A stretch of 6,647 nt of DNA from a bacterium (GTDB taxonomy: Bacteria; Patescibacteria; Gracilibacteria; 1-14-2-50-48-13), in the NCBI GenBank assembly GCA_030430105.1, contig JAUIFW010000056.1, positions 1 to 6,647 of the forward strand. The letters run 5' to 3'. Within the stretch, counting starts at the first letter, position 1. Every line of letters starts with the position of its first letter. Of this stretch, positions 5,790 through 6,647 are shown in pieces. Position numbers and translations under genes: made by a program. The notes below the pieces were generated by a model. The model saw only the letters and a list, made by a program, of their open reading frames with translations. It ran no database searches and had not been told where the DNA came from.

Positions 5790-6043
5790 AGTTTTCCAAG
5801 TAACATATCTATGTCCACTTCTAGATCATGCATCCTTTCCTTTAGGGTCTCCTTCGCGTCCTGGAGCCCTTTTTCATAGGCCTCTTCTACGATGTAGGGA
5901 AGGACTTTTTCTAGGAGTTCTTCTGCTTGTACACTTCCAAGTCTTTCTTCACACTCCTCTTCCGTATAGCCTTGGATTTCTCGTACACACGCCTCACGGG
6001 TCTCTTTACGGAGAAGATTCCAGCCCTTTATGGTCTCTGACAT
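5786..6043 (-). CDS. Small acidic, helical protein of unknown function (85 aa)
   Basis: This is an 85-residue, charged, probably all-helical soluble protein rich in Glu and Leu (for example TEEECEERLGSVQAEELLEKVL and a second helix through EEAYEKGLQDAKETLKERMHDLEVDIDMLL). It has two cysteines, Cys19 and Cys31, no signal peptide and no membrane segment. I do not recognise it. Its TGA stop overlaps the ATG of the tRNA deacylase by 4 bp. Its start lies 12 bp after the stop of the gene before it, so it sits in the middle of a transcription unit. Heptad-like spacing in the second half could allow a coiled coil or dimer, but this is only an impression. Its tight fit between neighbours supports it as a real gene. 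Confidence 0.75.
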   Translation of the reverse strand: MSETIKGWNLLRKETREACVREIQGYTEEECEERLGSVQAEELLEKVLPYIVEEAYEKGLQDAKETLKERMHDLEVDIDMLLGKL

Positions 6044-6055
6044 ACTTCGTAGTAT

Positions 6056-6475
6056 TTACTTGATAGTTAGCGCACTCTTTAGCTTCTCTACCTCTTCCAT
6101 AGACGCCTGCTCAAAGTGAAAGGTCATCTTACCTCCGTCCCATTTGATCATGAGTTTTGGTTGTCCATACATATTTTTCTTCAGCTCTACCTGCTGTACA
6201 GTTCCCGGAGCAATATGATGACTTCCCTTACTTTCTGACGCATATGCGTCTTCGCCTATAGATGCTAGCTTTGCCATGCCTTCTTCTACCTTTTTTGCAA
6301 TCCTCTCATGCACCTTCTTTACGGCGTAGTTTGCCAGAGGACCACTGCTTTTTACTTGGTTGCCTGCTGGGCCTACGTGGAGAAGATACAGCCCTTTGTC
6401 GTTCTGCAGAATCGTGTAGGTCTTGGCGCTTCGAATCATGCCAGAGGGTATGCGTACGTAATCTAAACGGATCAT
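6056..6475 (-). CDS. Small soluble protein of unknown function, possibly PH-like (139 aa)
   Basis: The protein is predicted to be soluble, with no signal peptide or membrane helix. The first half holds a segment KTYTILQNDKGLYLLHVGPAGN and a lysine-rich helix (VKKVHERIAKKVEEGMAKL). The second half reads as beta strands closed by a helix: SHHIAPGTVQQVELKK, QPKLMIKW, GGKMTFHFEQ, then SMEEVEKLKSAL. That order is reminiscent of bacterial PH-like domains, where a strand set is capped by a C-terminal helix; this is inference from pattern only. The open frame continues up to a TTG at 6535 (159 aa). I prefer the ATG at 6475, because no Shine-Dalgarno sequence or conserved look supports the extension. 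ATG 6439 is another option. The gene heads a tightly spaced minus-strand unit with the 85-residue protein and the tRNA deacylase. Confidence 0.75.
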   Translation of the reverse strand: MIRLDYVRIPSGMIRSAKTYTILQNDKGLYLLHVGPAGNQVKSSGPLANYAVKKVHERIAKKVEEGMAKLASIGEDAYASESKGSHHIAPGTVQQVELKKNMYGQPKLMIKWDGGKMTFHFEQASMEEVEKLKSALTIK

Positions 6476-6550
6476 GTGTCTACATAAGGAATATGTACCT
6501 ACTTTAGCAGATATGTATGCGGGCGGAAGAAACAATCGGCGCTATGGGAC

Positions 6551-6584
6551 TTTACTTATTTTTAACTATACTATTTTATATAAA
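6551..6584 (+). promoter_or_regulatory. A/T-rich promoter region for the gene starting at 6601
   Basis: The region between the divergent genes is strongly A/T-rich here. It contains TATACT (6567-6572) and an overlapping TATATAAA stretch (6577-6584), with TTTACT (6551-6556) as a possible -35 box. No pair has ideal spacing, so the exact boxes are uncertain. The same stretch may also carry the promoter for the minus-strand unit. Confidence 0.3.
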
Positions 6585-6588
6585 AATT

Positions 6589-6593
6589 GGAGG
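6589..6593 (+). promoter_or_regulatory. Shine-Dalgarno sequence GGAGG
   Basis: GGAGG lies 7 nt before the ATG at 6601, an ideal spacing. It fixes the start of the partial gene at the right edge and is the only strong ribosome binding site in the window. Confidence 0.85.
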
Positions 6594-6600
6594 CTCACCC

Positions 6601-6647
6601 ATGTATGATCCTGATAATGACTATGAAATTGCTAAAAGACTACCAGC
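6601..6647 (+). CDS. Start of a gene cut by the window edge (unknown)
   Basis: The open frame from ATG 6601 begins MYDPDNDYEIAKRLP and runs off the window. The start is supported by a GGAGG ribosome binding site 7 nt upstream and an A/T-rich promoter-like region. Fifteen codons are too few for a family call. The beginning is acidic and polar, with no signal peptide. It is divergent from the minus-strand unit whose first gene starts about 125 bp to the left. Confidence 0.65.
   Translation, partial: MYDPDNDYEIAKRLP

Noticed and set aside
6476..6535. N-terminal extension of the PH-like protein to a TTG start
   Set aside because: It needs a TTG start with no ribosome binding site, and the added 20 residues show no signal or domain feature; kept only as an alternative.

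Overview
The window looks like a piece of a compact bacterial chromosome, most likely from a Candidate Phyla Radiation (Patescibacteria, Parcubacteria-like) organism. This assignment is an inference. It rests on the tight packing, the many short membrane proteins without recognisable families, a WecG/TagA-type glycosyltransferase with a long middle linker, and the near absence of Shine-Dalgarno sequences. The standard genetic code fits: TAA, TAG and TGA all act as stops. No tRNA, rRNA, CRISPR array or insertion sequence was found, and no gene-free stretch reaches 300 bases.

Left part, 1-2876. The 3' three quarters of gatB (tRNA amidotransferase subunit B) enters from the left. It is followed by a 73-residue single-pass membrane protein with what looks like its own promoter, whose -10 box overlaps the gatB stop codon. 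A GT26 glycosyltransferase on the minus strand converges on this small gene and overlaps its 3' end by 15 bp. The glycosyltransferase is transcribed divergently from a predicted lipoprotein, with the promoter elements of the two genes interleaved in about 50 bp.

Middle part, 2877-4150. A 375-residue membrane protein of the TMEM43 (LUMA, DUF1625) family stands alone. It ends at a strong bidirectional rho-independent terminator, followed by a 35-bp array of five degenerate heptamers that supplies the stop codon of the convergent gene.

Right part, 4145-6535, minus strand. A tightly spaced run reads, in transcription order: a small soluble protein with a PH-like look, an 85-residue acidic helical protein, a YbaK/ProXp-ala type aminoacyl-tRNA deacylase (ATGA overlap with the previous gene), a polytopic membrane protein, and a second polytopic membrane protein that may also have its own promoter. 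At the right edge a new plus-strand gene begins at 6601. It is the only gene here with a clear Shine-Dalgarno sequence.

Recognised functions concern tRNA quality (GatB making Gln-tRNA/Asn-tRNA, and the deacylase clearing mischarged tRNA) and the cell envelope (GT26, lipoprotein, TMEM43 homologue, two polytopic proteins). Nothing here proves a new defence or mobile system. The best candidates for undescribed biology are the bacterial TMEM43 homologue and the deacylase-linked operon of unknown small proteins.
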